A DNA stretch of 64,000 nucleotides from Pegoplata infirma (taxonomy: Eukaryota > Arthropoda > Insecta > Diptera > Anthomyiidae). The notes under the pieces are model-generated. The model was not told where the DNA came from. It worked only from the letters and a program-made list of their open reading frames with translations, and ran no database searches. Shown here one piece after another: positions 32,238-43,518 of the stretch. The stretch lies in the NCBI GenBank assembly GCA_963921195.1, contig OY992537.1, forward strand, positions 200,408,581 to 200,472,580, written 5' to 3'. The position numbers and the translations under genes were made by a program. Every line of letters begins with the position of its first letter. The stretch's first letter is position 1.

Positions 32238-33108
32238 AGTTGAAAAGTTAAATTAGACTTGGCCGAATCCATGAATGCTCTTTTTACACACAAAAAATTA
32301 TTGGCTAAAAAATTTCAATTAAATCTATTGATCAACAAAATTTAAATGAGTCAATTATTGTTTTGATCAACATTTTTGTTATTTTCAAGATTTTTTTTCG
32401 ATTTAATTTATTTAAATACATTAATTCAAAAACATACTTTTTACTAGGGTTTTACTTTTTTTTATCGTCGGCAACATATTGGAAAGCAAAAAATATGAAT
32501 TTCACAATAATTTTTCCATAAGCTTGAAATTCATTTGTTAAATCAATCATTATTTTAATTGACTTTAAATAAAAAATTGATTAAATTTTTGATCAAAATC
32601 AAAAAAATGATTAATTGAAATAAAAATCAATTAATCACCTACAATTTGATGATTGATATAACAATTTTTTTATCGGAGGAGTTTCAATTAAAAAAATAAT
32701 TGAATCCGCGTTTTTGTTGATTAACTTTCGTTTTCAATTCTTTCTGTGTAAATGACAGTAAGTTTTCTAACGGTAAAAAAAAAATTAATAACTTTTATTA
32801 GAAATATTTTATTTTGATTAAAAAACTTTTGTTAGTCATTTTTGTAAAAAGAAAAAACTAAGTTTTCTTGAGTGTAAAAAATTTAATAGCTTTTATTAGA
32901 AATATTCTACTTTGATTAAAAACTTTCATTTTTGAGAAAAGAAAAAAAAACTAAGTTTTTTGAGTGTAAAATTTTTTTTGAGTGTAAAAATATTTGAGTT
33001 AAAAAAATACTTTGTAAAATATTTTTGTGTCTTACCAATGTTTTAAAAGCTTGTACGATTTTTTCCACAAGTGAATTTAATCAATCTGAAATTCACGGTT
33101 TTGCTCAA
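32238..33108 (-). mobile_element. mini-me-like copy (right part), interrupted by a MITE
   Basis: It enters as TGAAAAGTTAAATTAGACTTGG, is broken at 32287-32748, then continues AGTAAGTTTTCTAACGG and duplicated 'TTTTATTAGAAATATT...GAGTGTAAAA' blocks to TTAATCAATCTGAAATTCACG. The GTCY part is missing. Confidence 0.65.
32287..32748. mobile_element. 462-bp MITE with CACACAAAA / TTTCTGTG ends, TA target
   Basis: TA flanks both sides (32285-32286, 32749-32750), and removing the insert restores a mini-me phrase. The interior is rich in TTGATCAA and AATTGATT words arranged symmetrically. Non-coding. Confidence 0.65.
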
Positions 33109-34857
33109 CGCCAGAATGTCTTATAACACAGTAAAACACTAACAAAAAACACGGGGTTCCGACGATTGATTCTGGTAGAGGAGACAAACTACAACCGTTG
33201 GAGGGTATAAAAATAGCATTGACCACGGTTAATGTTATGTTTTTTATTTTTATATGAATCACCATTAATATTATTATTTATTTTTTTTGGGGGAGCCTCT
33301 GTTTTGTATCTTTATTTTTTATATGTTGATTTTATTGATTACGAATAAGTTAATAAAAAATATAAAATTGCATAAATATTTTATTTTACAAAACCTATTA
33401 ATATGCAATAGTTATGATTTTTTACAAAAGCCCAAAAGTAGGCAATAAAAATTTATTTGGTAAATTTTTAATATATTGAATGTTAAATTATTATAAAGGC
33501 AGAAGGTAATTGAAATAATCCTTAATCGGAAATATTGGAAGAGGTTTTTTTGTAAACAATTAACTAAAAACTCTACTGTGATTAAGTAAAAAAACAGGAT
33601 CAGTGTTTTACAAATAAATTGAATGAAATATGTTTATGGTAAACAGTGAATAGTAAAATATTAATGATTTCATATAAAAAGGTTTAATTCAATTACATTT
33701 TCTGTTTATACAGAAAACTTAAAAAAACAGATTTTATGTCACAAAACCTGTTAATATGCAATTGTTTTAAATTTTTAACAAAAGCCTAAAAGTAGGCAAT
33801 AAAATTTTGATGGGTTTAATTTTAATAAATTGAATGCTAAAAAATTAAAAAGGAAAAAGGAATATGTAACTAAACTGTGTTTTGCAAAAGAATTTAAGTG
33901 AAAAAAAAATATAAATTAAAGTCTTAAAATCTAAAAATGTTTCTAAAAGAAAAATGTCTCAGAATTTCAGAATTTTTCTGTTTAGCAATCTAAGAATTTT
34001 TCTATTAAAAAAATGTCTCAGAATCTTAAAATTTTTCTTTGTGAAAAAATTCTTAGTTCTTTAATTTTAAAGAAAAGGAAAACAAAATCAAAGAAAAAAA
34101 TAAAATAGAAAATTTTGAATTTCAGTATTTTTCTGTCCAACAATCTAAGAATTTTGCTATTAACATAATGTCTCTGATTCTTTAAATAATTTTTTTTTTT
34201 AGAAATTCTCAATTCTTTTAAACAAAAACATTTCTTTAAATCAGCAAATTTAACACATTAATATTTCATGTATTTTTCTGTATTTCAAAAGTTTCTTTTT
34301 AACTTTGTTATTTAGTCTTTTTTTTAGTGATCATTAGTTATACATTGTACTAATGGCAAAGAAAACAAAAACACACAAAAAGTTAATACAATTTAACTTT
34401 TTTTGTTAGTTCTTTATTCAATTATTTCTTCATTTTCAAATTGTTGTTCTTTAAATTGGTTATTGTTCCTGAGTGTAAGAGTGTATGTGAGTGTGGGTAA
34501 GTGTGTGTGTTAGTTTGTTTAGGAGAGTGTATTTGTTTTTATTTTTCCATTGTTTGCTTCATTTTCTATACTTTGGCAGATAACTTTTTAATTTTGTTTA
34601 ATTAACGTAAATGTTAAAACAAAAGGAAAGAATTTGTTAAAGAAAAAAAAAAAAGAAAAACAAAAAATTTAAAAAATATATAAAAAATATATTAATGTGC
34701 CAGTTATTTGAAGGAAAATAAAAAATTTTAAATCTAGGGACTTTGCAGAAAAAAAACAGGATAACATTTACATTTTTTAGGAAATGTTCCTTAGAGTCTC
34801 GGAAATTTGAAGTTAAAATAACACAAAATCTAAAAATTTTTACACAAAAAAAAAAAC
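33109..34857. other. AT-rich intergenic DNA with a minisatellite patch
   Basis: About 33930-34230 repeats the TCTCAGAATTTCAGAATTTTTC motif family seen at 1480-3740. Phrases around ATGCAATTGTTTTAAATTTT-AGCCTAAAAGTAGGCAAT occur twice (33400-33450, 33755-33800), suggesting an old duplication of about 360 bp. No gene. Confidence 0.45.
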
Positions 34858-34860
34858 ATA

Positions 34861-35020
34861 GGCCCTTACCACAAGAAAACAAAAATTCTATTTTAACAAA
34901 AGTTTTATTTTAAATTCAAAATTTTCAATACATTTTTTGAAAGTCGATTTAAAAAAAAACATTTTGTTTGGAAATAAAGAGCTGATTTTAAATTTATTTT
35001 ATTTTTCTATGGTAAGGCTG
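34861..35020. mobile_element. 160-bp MITE with GGCCCTTACCACAAG end
   Basis: It starts GGCCCTTACCACAAGAAAAC, ends TTCTATGGTAAGGCTG, and is flanked by ATA on both sides. A sister copy (37868-38035) with a CAT duplication gives the same boundaries. Positions 35030-35110 repeat the middle of the element as a further partial copy. A 3-bp TSD suggests a PIF/Harbinger-type origin; unproven. Confidence 0.7.
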
Positions 35021-35112
35021 ATAGTCTATTTTAAAACAAAGTGTATTTTAACAAAAGTTTTATTTTAAATTCAAAATTTTCTATAAATTTTTTGAAAGTC
35101 GATTTTAAAAAC

Positions 35113-35490
35113 AACAAGTAGAAAAGTTAAATTCGACGTTGCCGAATCTATGAATACCCTCCACAATGTCTTTATCAAACGATAGTACAATGTCTTTATC
35201 AAACGATAGAACATTAACAATTTTGATTAGAAATATTTTATTTTGACTAAAAAACTCTTTTTTATCATTAAAAAAAAGAAAAAAATTTACTAATTTTTTT
35301 TTTTGAGTGTAAAACTTTTTTCGAGTGTAATGTTTTATTTACTGTAAAATTATTTCTGAGTGAATGCACGTACGTATGTACACAAAATATTGTCATCTTT
35401 GTAAAAAAAAAACAAAAATTTTTTTGAGTGTAATATTTTTTTTGAGTGTAACATTTTTTTGAGTGTAAAATTTTTCTTGAGTGGAGGGTA
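35113..35490 (-). mobile_element. internally deleted mini-me-like copy
   Basis: Both ends are present (AACAAGTAGAAAAGTTAAATT...ATACCCTCCACAATG and GAGTGGAGGGTATAAAA), but only the 'gagtgtaaaa' A/T block remains between them; the GTCY region is gone. 35167-35212 has a short tandem duplication of CAATGTCTTTATCAAACGAT. Confidence 0.75.
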
Positions 35491-36089
35491 TAAAAAAATT
35501 ATTCAATTTTGAAATTGAATTTCGAGGTGGAAAAAAATTATGTACAAGTTTTACCCTAATGTGTAATTCAGCTCATATAAAAAAATTTTATATATTACCC
35601 AAAGTTATAGTATCTGTATTGGTTTCATACTAAACTAAAGTTTAAAATTTTTTTAAGTGTTAATAATATCCTCTTTGTCTTGGTGTTAAATGTATATATT
35701 GAAAAGAAATTTGGCACAATAAAAAGAAGATTTTTTTTTGCTGTCAGTATAAATAAGCTCAGAATTAAGATCTTTAATGAGAAAATAAAAGCAGTGAACA
35801 TTAGCGAAAATCTCTATATCTAGAGCCAGGTGGGTTTTTTGAGAAAGAATAGAAACCTCTTAAAACACCGCGACTGTGCTGAATTATTCTTAATACGTAC
35901 AAAAAAAAAAAAAAAAACTAAAGTACCGTCCCTTTTTCAAGTCCATGTAACTTTTCATTTAAAAAATTCTGATTTTAAACGCCTCAAAACCGTAATAAAA
36001 CATGTATAAATCAACAACTTTTCGAATTCTAAAAAAGAAACTATCAAAAAGTATCTAAAATTTTCGTCTTCTAATTCCCAATGAGAGTA
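35491..36089. other. intergenic DNA, no gene seen
   Basis: AT-rich with an A run near 35900; nothing recognised. Confidence 0.4.
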
Positions 36090-36676
36090 CCCAGCAAAAA
36101 TAAATCGAGATTTTGGCGACACAGCATCTTTTTATAGCATACCGAAGCGCATCCAAAGAGCGCTCATGAGGATGCAGTATAAGTAAGGGGAAAAAATTTT
36201 AAATTTTGTTGAGATTTTTAAATAAAACCTTAAATATAAAATTATATTTTGATAAAATTTCACACATGCTTTCCTTTTAAATATATTAAACACTTTTTGA
36301 ATAAAAAACCATGAGTTTTGGACAAAGACACATGATTTCACTGCATTATTATTGCGCATTAATCAGCGCTGCAAAGAGTGCTTCAATCATAACACCTTCA
36401 ACCATTTCCACTTTAATTTCAGAAAATACAAAAAATGTCCAATCATATTTTATACTCTTCAATTATATTTAAAAATGTCCAATTATATTTCAAAAATTTC
36501 CAATATAATTGAAAATTTTTGAAATGTAATTTAACATATTTTGGTTATAAATGGTAATATCTGAAATATAAATGGAAGTTTCTGAAATATAATTTGAAAT
36601 TTTCGAAATATAATTGGAAATTTTTTAAATGAATTTGGATCTCTTAGGCGATATTTCTTCGAAATGCTTGCAGGAT
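36090..36676 (-). mobile_element. CCCAGCAAAA-type MITE (copy B), apparently cut by another CCCAGCA element
   Basis: It starts CCCAGCAAAAATAAATCGAG and shares, in opposite orientation, GGCGACACAGCAT, TATAGCAT, GCGCATCCAAAGAGCGCT and CTCTTAGGCGATAT-type phrases with 43519-44301. The expected far end is not found before the next element begins at 36677. Confidence 0.55.
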
Positions 36677-37398
36677 CCCAGCAAAACTTTGGTAATGGGT
36701 AGTGATTATATAACACATTACCAGGTAATGCATATAACTTATTTGTAGCATTATTTTATGATGTCTTACCAAACATTTGTTCCACAACGTATTATTTTCA
36801 AGTGAAAAATAATGCATTACTAATAATTTGCTACGTAATGCATGATTATTGAAAAAAATTTATTTCATATTTATTATTTCTAAACATTAAACCATGGATG
36901 ACTTATATTTGGTTACATTATGTATTATTTGAAAGTTTGAAATAATGCATTATTTATAATTGGATGCATAATGCATTACAATAACATAAAAAATAATTAT
37001 TTTATAAAAAATGCATAAGTTTAAACTAGAGATAGGCTCACGACAGGAAATTTCTAACGACTCACACTCACGAGCATATTTTATCTACTTACAATCACGT
37101 GAGTAAATTTAATACAAAATTACTTTTTCACTACTCGTAACACCTTATATATTATCTTCTGGTATGCTATATTATTTCATTTCTCGTAACCTATAAAATA
37201 TCATATATTTTACACTTTACTCGTATTCTTCGTTATAAATTTTTGACTAATTTTATACCTTACTGGTATTCTTTGTGATAATGTGGATGCATTACTTTGA
37301 GTCTCATCGCCTGTTAAAATCATCAATGCTGCAATGTATAAAATAAGAGATCCTATACCTTATTTTATACCTTATTTGGTAATCTAAGTTTTGCTGGG
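36677..37398. mobile_element. 722-bp MITE, CCCAGCAAAACTTTGGTAAT ends
   Basis: The left end CCCAGCAAAACTTTGGTAAT and the opposite-strand right end CCCAGCAAAACTTAGATTAC define TIRs. The interior is rich in TAATGCATTA-type palindromes. No clear TSD. The first ten bases are shared with the elements at 28174, 36090 and 43519, so several MITE families here use one terminal sequence. Confidence 0.65.
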
Positions 37399-37589
37399 CT
37401 ACTTACATTTGTATGGGAGTGTCGCGGAAGGTAATTAGTTAAGAGCTGAATATCAACTTTTTATGGAGTAGAAAAGAATGCCTTTGCGTTTTTTCCTTGT
37501 GTTTTTTGTTATTTTTGTTGTATTTCATTACATTTGTTATAGTTTTGAAGCACTCCAAATAGAAGTAATCCGCAAATTTTTTGCTGGGA
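37399..37589. other. short intergenic gap, nothing recognised
   Basis: No structure or coding signal found. Confidence 0.4.
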
Positions 37590-37867
37590 TATGTTGGGCA
37601 TTTACCTGGTCAGGTTGGTATTCGGTCCAGTGGCTCAAAAGTTATGAGCTTCGGCAAGGGACTGAGTTTCGGCAAGGGTTTTTCGTGAATTTACGAGATA
37701 AAACACACGCTAACTTTCGAAAGGCAATTCTGAGGATGCTGAAGCTTGTCATATATATTTGTCGTTCCCCGAGCCTGGTTTGATTTGAACTCCAGCCAAA
37801 TCGGTCCAGTGGTTCAAAAGTTATTAGCAAAACCGTGAATTTCAGATTAATTTCACCTTAAATTCAT

Positions 37868-38035
37868 GGCCCTTACCACAAGAAAACAAAAAGTCTATTT
37901 TAACAAAAGTTTTATTTTAAATTTCAAATTTTTAATACATTTTTTGAAAGTCGATTTTAAAAACAAAAACAATTTGTATGGAAATAAAATTAAAAGCTCA
38001 TTTTAAATTTATTTTATTTTCTTGTGGTAAAGCTG
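37868..38035. mobile_element. 168-bp MITE with GGCCCTTACCACAAG end (second copy)
   Basis: It starts GGCCCTTACCACAAGAAAAC and ends TTCTTGTGGTAAAGCTG, flanked by CAT on both sides. Full mini-me copies lack this block, which confirms insertion. It closely matches 34861-35020. Confidence 0.75.
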
Positions 38036-38327
38036 CATGAGTTTAAAACCCGTTAAACATGTTTTAAAAACATTGGTAAGTCAAAAAAATATTTTACAAC
38101 GTATTTTTGTCACTCAAAAATATTTTTACACTAAAAAAAAAAATACACTCAAAAAAAAACTTTACACTCAAAAAATTTTACAATCAAAAAAAAAAAATTT
38201 ACACTCAAAAAAAAAATTTTGTAAATTTTTTTTTTTTTTTAATTACTTAAAAAAAAAGTTTTTTTACACAAAATAAAAACTAATCAAAAATTTTATTTTT
38301 TCACGTTGGAAAATTTACTATCACTTA

Positions 38328-38452
38328 GGGCGGATTACTCAATGAAAATTTAGCTGCTAACTGCCGATTTAACGTAGCCTTATGTCAAAATTTGTATGAA
38401 GAAGTTAAATTTAGCGGAGAGTTATTTAATAACGGATCATTGAGTAATCCAG
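38328..38452. mobile_element. 125-bp mini-MITE with GGATTACTCAATGA inverted ends
   Basis: GGATTACTCAATGA near the left end and TCATTGAGTAATCC near the right are perfect complements. ACTTA occurs on both sides (38323-38327, 38453-38457), while full mini-me copies show it once. Too short to code. Confidence 0.75.
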
Positions 38453-38519
38453 ACTTAAAAGGGCATTGTGGAGGGTATTCATAGATTCGGCCAAGTCGAA
38501 CTTAACTTTTCTACTTGTT

Positions 38520-38706
38520 ATTTATTCTTTCTATTTATTTACAACTCATTTTTAATTATTTCATCCTAACCGAGAACTAGTAACAATGACCGTCGTCTCA
38601 TTGTAGATAAAAATACAAAGGGTTCTGGTTGGAATCAAACCCACGACCCGCACGGTCAAAAGCTAGAACGCTGCCAACTAGCCTACAGGGCCAGCCCTGT
38701 AGGCTA
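38520..38706 (-). mobile_element. tRNA-derived SINE (copy A)
   Basis: On the minus strand: A box around TAGGCTAGTTGG (38674-38685), B box GGTTTGATTCC (38631-38641), then a body with ACGACGGTCATTGTTACTAG and TTCTCGGTTAGG, and an AATAAAT-rich tail. The same order is found at 51323-53140. At its 5' end the first 13 bases are repeated as an inverted copy (TAGCCTACAGGGC / GCCCTGTAGGCTA), making a hairpin at 38679-38706. Non-coding; it would need LINE enzymes to move. Confidence 0.75.
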
Positions 38707-38719
38707 ATATAAGAGATTC

Positions 38720-39400
38720 TGAGACCATTTTTCTTTAGAAAAAGTCTCAGATTCTTAGAACTTTTTTCCCGTGGTATCACAAAGGACCTCAAAGTCTAAG
38801 TGTGTTGACGTAAAACGTCAGCAGCCACTTAAAACCTAGAACTTTTTCAAATCGAAAAAGTCTCCGATTTTGCGACCTTTTTTTATAAATAAGTCGCAAA
38901 TCTTGAGACGTTTTTCCCGTAGAAAAAGTCTCAGATTCTGAGACCTATTTCCTTAAAAAAAAAGTCTCAGATTCTTAGACTTTTAGAATTTTTGAATTCT
39001 TCTACAAAAATCCGAAAAAGAAAATGTTTGAGGATGTGAAAAATTTGAGAGTTTTTTTGTACCTTTTTCTATAGAAAAAGTCTCAAAATCTGTGACAGAT
39101 TCTAAACATTCTGAAAAAAATTTCGAAAATAGTTTTTTAAACGTTAGACTACCAACATTTTTAAGATTTTAAGATATTTTTCCTATTCCTGTGTAGGAAT
39201 AGGAAAAATATCAACAAAAAAACATATTCTAAGTAATTTTTTATACCAAAATCCATAATAAGATTGACAGATATTTTTTCACAGAAAATTTTCAGATTAA
39301 GTCACATTTTTCCTTTCAAAATTTTTAAATTTTCCCTATAAAAATTTGAAGATTTTTTTCTAAGAAAAATTTTTGGACTTCGAGATTTTTTCCTTCGATA
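38720..39400. repeat. degenerate minisatellite, AGTCTCAGATTCT motif
   Basis: Units such as AAAAAGTCTCAGATTCTGAGACC recur every 40-60 bp, related to 1480-3740 and 33930-34230. A short retrotransposon fragment is inserted at 38767-38837. The array is followed by a pyrimidine tract (39420-39480) and a G-run (39496-39508), mirroring the edge of the hAT-type element at 1254, so this is probably a relic of that family. Confidence 0.55.
38767..38837 (+). mobile_element. 71-bp 3'-end fragment of the LOA/I-type retrotransposon
   Basis: CCCGTGGTATCACAAAGGAC onward matches the 3' UTR of the intact element (27717-27785) with few differences, including TTGACGTAAAACGTCAGC. It is flanked by the 10-bp direct repeat AGAACTTTTT (38757-38766, 38838-38847). 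This is an extremely 5'-truncated but genuine retrotransposition product. Confidence 0.88.
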
Positions 39401-40409
39401 ATTTTTTTAAATAACTTCCTTCATTCTTCTTTTCTTTTCCTTTCATTTTTCTTTTTTTTTTTCTTCCTTTTTTTTCTTTTTGAAAATTGGTCTGGTGGGG
39501 GGGGGGGAATTTCCCCTTTATAGGGGAAATTTATAGGGTTTTTATTTTTGATTAATTCTTGTAAAAAATGACCAACATAAATAAATTTAAAACAGAAAAA
39601 AAATGTTCTTGAAATTTATTTTATGATCAGGATTTAAAAAAAAATCAAAAAAAATCTGAAACATTTGAAAAATTTAGAAAAATTAGAAATTAATAAAAAT
39701 TTAGAAATGATCAGGTAAATCCGAAAAAATCGGAAAATTCTTAACAAATTTAAATAAAAAATTTAAAAAGCTGAAGTGCTTTAAATTCCGCACATCTTTC
39801 TTGTAAAATTATAATGTCATTAATTTCTTACCAGAACATTGGTTTTTTTTGCAAGTACCAACTATAAAATCTTTAAACATACCTGAAAGAAAAAGAATGG
39901 AAAAAATGTATAAGAAAAATGTATTAAAATTAATAACTAACAAGCAATTTCACAGAATCCTAATAATTTATATTAAAATTCATATTAAAATATCGTTTAA
40001 TAACAAATTATACTTCTTCAAGCTTTCATTATGCATGATAAAATTTTCATAATTCATAAATAATATTTTAAACAAATACACGTACATGATGCCATAAACA
40101 TTTTACCGATGTTATAATTAAGCATAACTACAATATTGAAACAATAAATTATCTAAAATGTGAAACAAATGTTACGATTTAACATACAAACTATAAAATA
40201 TTTTCTCTCATTACGATTTTTCAACTTTGTGTAAAATGTAATGAATGACTGGGTAATAAAAATCCATGTTTGTATTTAGTATTTGCATTTTACTAAGCAA
40301 ATAATTTAATTGTAATTATTACAACAATTTGTATTGTTGGCATAAAAGTTTTATTTTTTGAAAACGCGCATTGCAGCCAAGCAGAAAATTTTCAAAAAGA
40401 AAATATTTG
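39401..40409. other. low-complexity and AT-rich DNA, no gene seen
   Basis: Pyrimidine tract and G-run at 39420-39510, then A/T-rich DNA. 39560-39600 resembles the ATGACCAACATAAATAAATT phrase of the foldback family at 50409-53325. Confidence 0.45.
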
Positions 40410-40866
40410 GGGTTTTCACAGTGACGAATTAATTTGGCATTTTAGTTTGGTATTTGGCAAAAATGCCAAATATCACAAAAAATTAACTAAACGTCAAAAA
40501 ATTAGCCAATTTTAGTATGGCATATTTTTCTTAAAATGCCTAACTCAAACCTTAGAGTAAAATGAAAATACCAGAGTGCAAATAAAAAAAAAAAAAATCA
40601 CAACAGCTGTGATTGTTTATGCTGAAATTTCGAACGCAGCAACAAAAACATTAAAAAAAAGGAAAATAAAGATTATTTGTGCTTTATTTGAAAATTGTGA
40701 ATGAATGCAAAAAGTTATTAAAGTTAATTAAAGTTATTTTGTGCAAATTATTTACAAAAAGTGCGCTCACGATATGTAAAAATAAAATTGTGGCAAATAC
40801 TTGACGTTTAGCAAAATGGCAAATTTTCCATTTAACACATTAAAATGCCCAACACTGTGAAAACCC
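40410..40866. mobile_element. 457-bp MITE with perfect 14-bp TIR
   Basis: GGGTTTTCACAGTG (40410) and CACTGTGAAAACCC (40853-40866) are exact complements. The interior is rich in TTTGGCATTTT / AAAATGCCAAA words in both orientations. No TSD could be fixed. Non-coding. Confidence 0.75.
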
Positions 40867-41336
40867 TTATTATGTTTATGTGCTCAACATAATTTTACAA
40901 TTTTTCCATGCAACTACCATGGCAAAACTGGTCTTTATAAGTTGCGTCTGTATATTACCTTTAATAAAATACAATTATAATGTTGAAACTTAGATGAAGG
41001 ATAAAATTGGAAAACTGTTATGAATAATAAACTATTGAACCATAAAGTTTTGTGTAACGTCAATATTTAATTAAGTAATTATTTAAACGTTTTATTGTGG
41101 GGGAGGGGGAGGACAATATTGATGGATATAATGATATATATAAATATTTCTAAGGGGACTCCCAACAAAACGTTTTTTTTTTTTAATTTGTTCCAACTGC
41201 TCTAACTGCCCACAGAGTGCCCTAGAGCAGTCAAATGTATGACCGACCCACAATATTTATTTAATCCAAACATTTCTCTGAACACACCCAACCCTCTAGC
41301 TATAAGGCGGTGCCCATACATTTATTTCTTTATTTT
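40867..41336. other. intergenic DNA, no gene seen
   Basis: AT-rich with a G-run near 41100. Nothing recognised. Confidence 0.4.
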
Positions 41337-41683
41337 TTACAAATTTGTTTTATTTAATCAGCTTCTACCGGTCGAATCATGCGTCCTAGAGGGGTCATAA
41401 GTGAGACCGACCCCCATTTACGTTTACCCTCCAACATTTTTTCAAAACATACCTACGCCCTATCTCAACTTCCTATGTGAGCTCCCATTTAAAACTACAT
41501 TTTTATATAATTTGCTCCAAGTGTAATTTATATGGGAGCCCACTTAAGGAGTGGAAATAAGGCGTAGGTATTTTTTAAAAAATTGTTGAAAGATAAAAAT
41601 AAATGGGGGTCGGTCTCACTACTGACTCCTTTAAGACACACTATTCGACTGGTAGAAGCTGATTAAATAAAACAAACTGAAAA
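41337..41683. repeat. foldback, two ~150-bp arms
   Basis: Left-arm phrases TTTATTTAATCAGCTTCTAC, GAGACCGACCCCCATTTA and CATACCTACGCC reappear in reverse complement in the right arm (41520-41683) around a loop near 41510. Likely a MITE; boundaries uncertain. Confidence 0.65.
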
Positions 41684-41687
41684 ATAA

Positions 41688-42783
41688 CAAGTAAGAGTGT
41701 TTAATTCGGCGAATCTTTTATACCCTCCAAAAAAGTAAAAAAAACATTCAGGGGCGTTTTGTTTTTTTTTTTCTTTAGTGGTGATGGTGATGGTCATTCT
41801 TATGCTTCTTGCACTAAAGAAATAATTATTAAATTAAAAAGATTTTTTTTATTCTACGCCCATAAAAGGGGGGGGGGGCGGACCGAAAAAACAACATTTT
41901 CTAATTCTCATGGTCCAAATGCAGGACTTTGAACTTGTTATAGCATAAAAATGTTGCATTTGTTAAACTAAAACACAAAAAATCATGTAAAACAAGTGAG
42001 AGTGTTAAATTCGGCTGTGCCGAATCTATTATACCCTCCAAAATGTAAAAAAAAATTAAAAACAAAAATTTGTCAGGGGCGTTTTTTTTTTTTTTTTTTG
42101 GGGGGGGGGTTGATAAGTTCAGTGGGGGACGTTGAGTGCACCTTCCCATCGCGATAAATATACCAAATGTTTCATTTAATAAACAAAAATACAAAAAAAA
42201 CATGAAAAAAAGTGTATTTTTTGAGAGGTTATTTTAGTTCTTCAAGGGGGAACTTTTTTTCCCCTGGTCCGATTTGGCCAATTTCCGAACTTAACCTGCC
42301 TAGGAACATAAGACATATTTGTGCCAAACTTGAAGGGTCTAGCTATTTTGGACTGCATCGTGTTAACTACAGACGGACGGACGGACGGACGGACGGACAG
42401 ACGGACGGACAGACGGACGGACGGACATCGCTAAAATGTCTTAGAATCTATCACTGATCAATAATATATATACTTTATGGGGTCCCCGACCGATATTTCG
42501 ATGCGTTACACACGGAATGACAAAGTGAGTATACCCCCACACTGTAGTTGGGGGGTATAAAAATTATATTTTTCAGAGGTTGGTTTAGTTCTTCAAGGGG
42601 AAACTTTTTTCCCTCTGGCCCGATTTTGCTCATTTACGAACTTAACCTGCCTAGGAACATAAGACATATTCATGCCAAATCTCGGGAGTCTAACTTTTTT
42701 ATTTTGGACTGTATCGTGTTAACTACGGATGGACGGACATCTCTAGAATGTCTTAGAATCGATCACTGATCATAAATATATGG
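41688..42783 (-). mobile_element. cluster of three minus-orientation mini-me-like copies
   Basis: About 41688-41780 is an end fragment (ACAAGTAAGAGTG...ATACCCTCCAAAA). 41993-42562 is a complete short-form copy with GACG/GACA run at 42370-42426 and end GTTGGGGGGTATAAAA. 42563-42783 is a third partial copy with only two GACG units left (42730-42737), cut at TCATAAATATATGGGG. All belong to the subfamily of 29665-30233. Confidence 0.75.
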
Positions 42784-43215
42784 GGCATTCCATGTCAAAT
42801 CGGACACTCTGAATATTTTTTTTTTTTTAGATTTTCCCAATTTGTTGACAGTTTTTAGTGCCCTTCGAAAACTCCTTCGTGGTAAATTTTCAGATTTTTT
42901 TGATGACCCGTTTAAAAGATATCGAATTTTTAAGAATTGTTAGTTTGTTCCTTTACTCAAACTTCTTTTACTCATAACTTCTTCAAAAATGGTCCATATC
43001 GCAATTTTTTATTTGTTTTTTAATTTTTGTTTTTTTACGTACTTTTAAAAAAAATCCTAAAAAATTCTTAAAAGTGCTCTAGTATGCGATTTTTAAGTTT
43101 TAAAATTTAAATCTCATTTTTGAAAATGTATGTACTCTTTGATTTTTTTTGAAATTTTTTTGTGTAAAACTTCTATCGATTCTACAAATTTTTTGCTCCG
43201 TAGTATCGTGGGATA
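42784..43215. repeat. dispersed repeat shared with 58290-58990
   Basis: GGCATTCCATGTCAAATCGG leads into phrases (CCGTTTAAAAGATATCGAAT, AGTGCTCTAGTATGCGATTTTT) that recur in order near 58290-58600 and, inverted, near 58970. Non-coding. Confidence 0.5.
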
Positions 43216-43518
43216 AAGATTATTAAACTAAAAAAAAAATTGGTAAAACGCCTGGTAAAATGCCTTGTAATCCCGTTCTACCAATATTTAACAATTTTCC
43301 TTGTTTTTTTAACAAAAAATCTTGTACTTTGCTCAAACGAGGACTACAGGTTTATTGGTAATTTTACAAATTAATTTTCGTAATTGTATTCTACCATTTT
43401 GAAAGGATATTTTACAAATAAAAACTGTAATTTTACAACAAATTTTTTAGTACGAGGATTCTAGTTGAATTACAAAAAAACAACTGTTATTTTACAAAAA
43501 TTATGTTATACGTATGTT

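Larger units (their letters stand above)
37590..38519 (+). mobile_element. mini-me-like copy lacking its left end, with two MITE insertions
   Basis: It runs from ATATGTTGGGCATTTACCTG through two AATCGGTCCAGTGGTTCAAA-type modules and the A-rich block to GTGGAGGGTATTCATAGATT...CTTTTCTACTTGTT. It is interrupted at 37868-38035 and 38328-38452. Left end and GTCY run absent. Confidence 0.75.

Noticed and set aside
41901..42203. 100-codon minus-strand frame
   Set aside because: Falls in the non-coding right half of a mini-me copy; equivalent frames in other copies differ or are broken.
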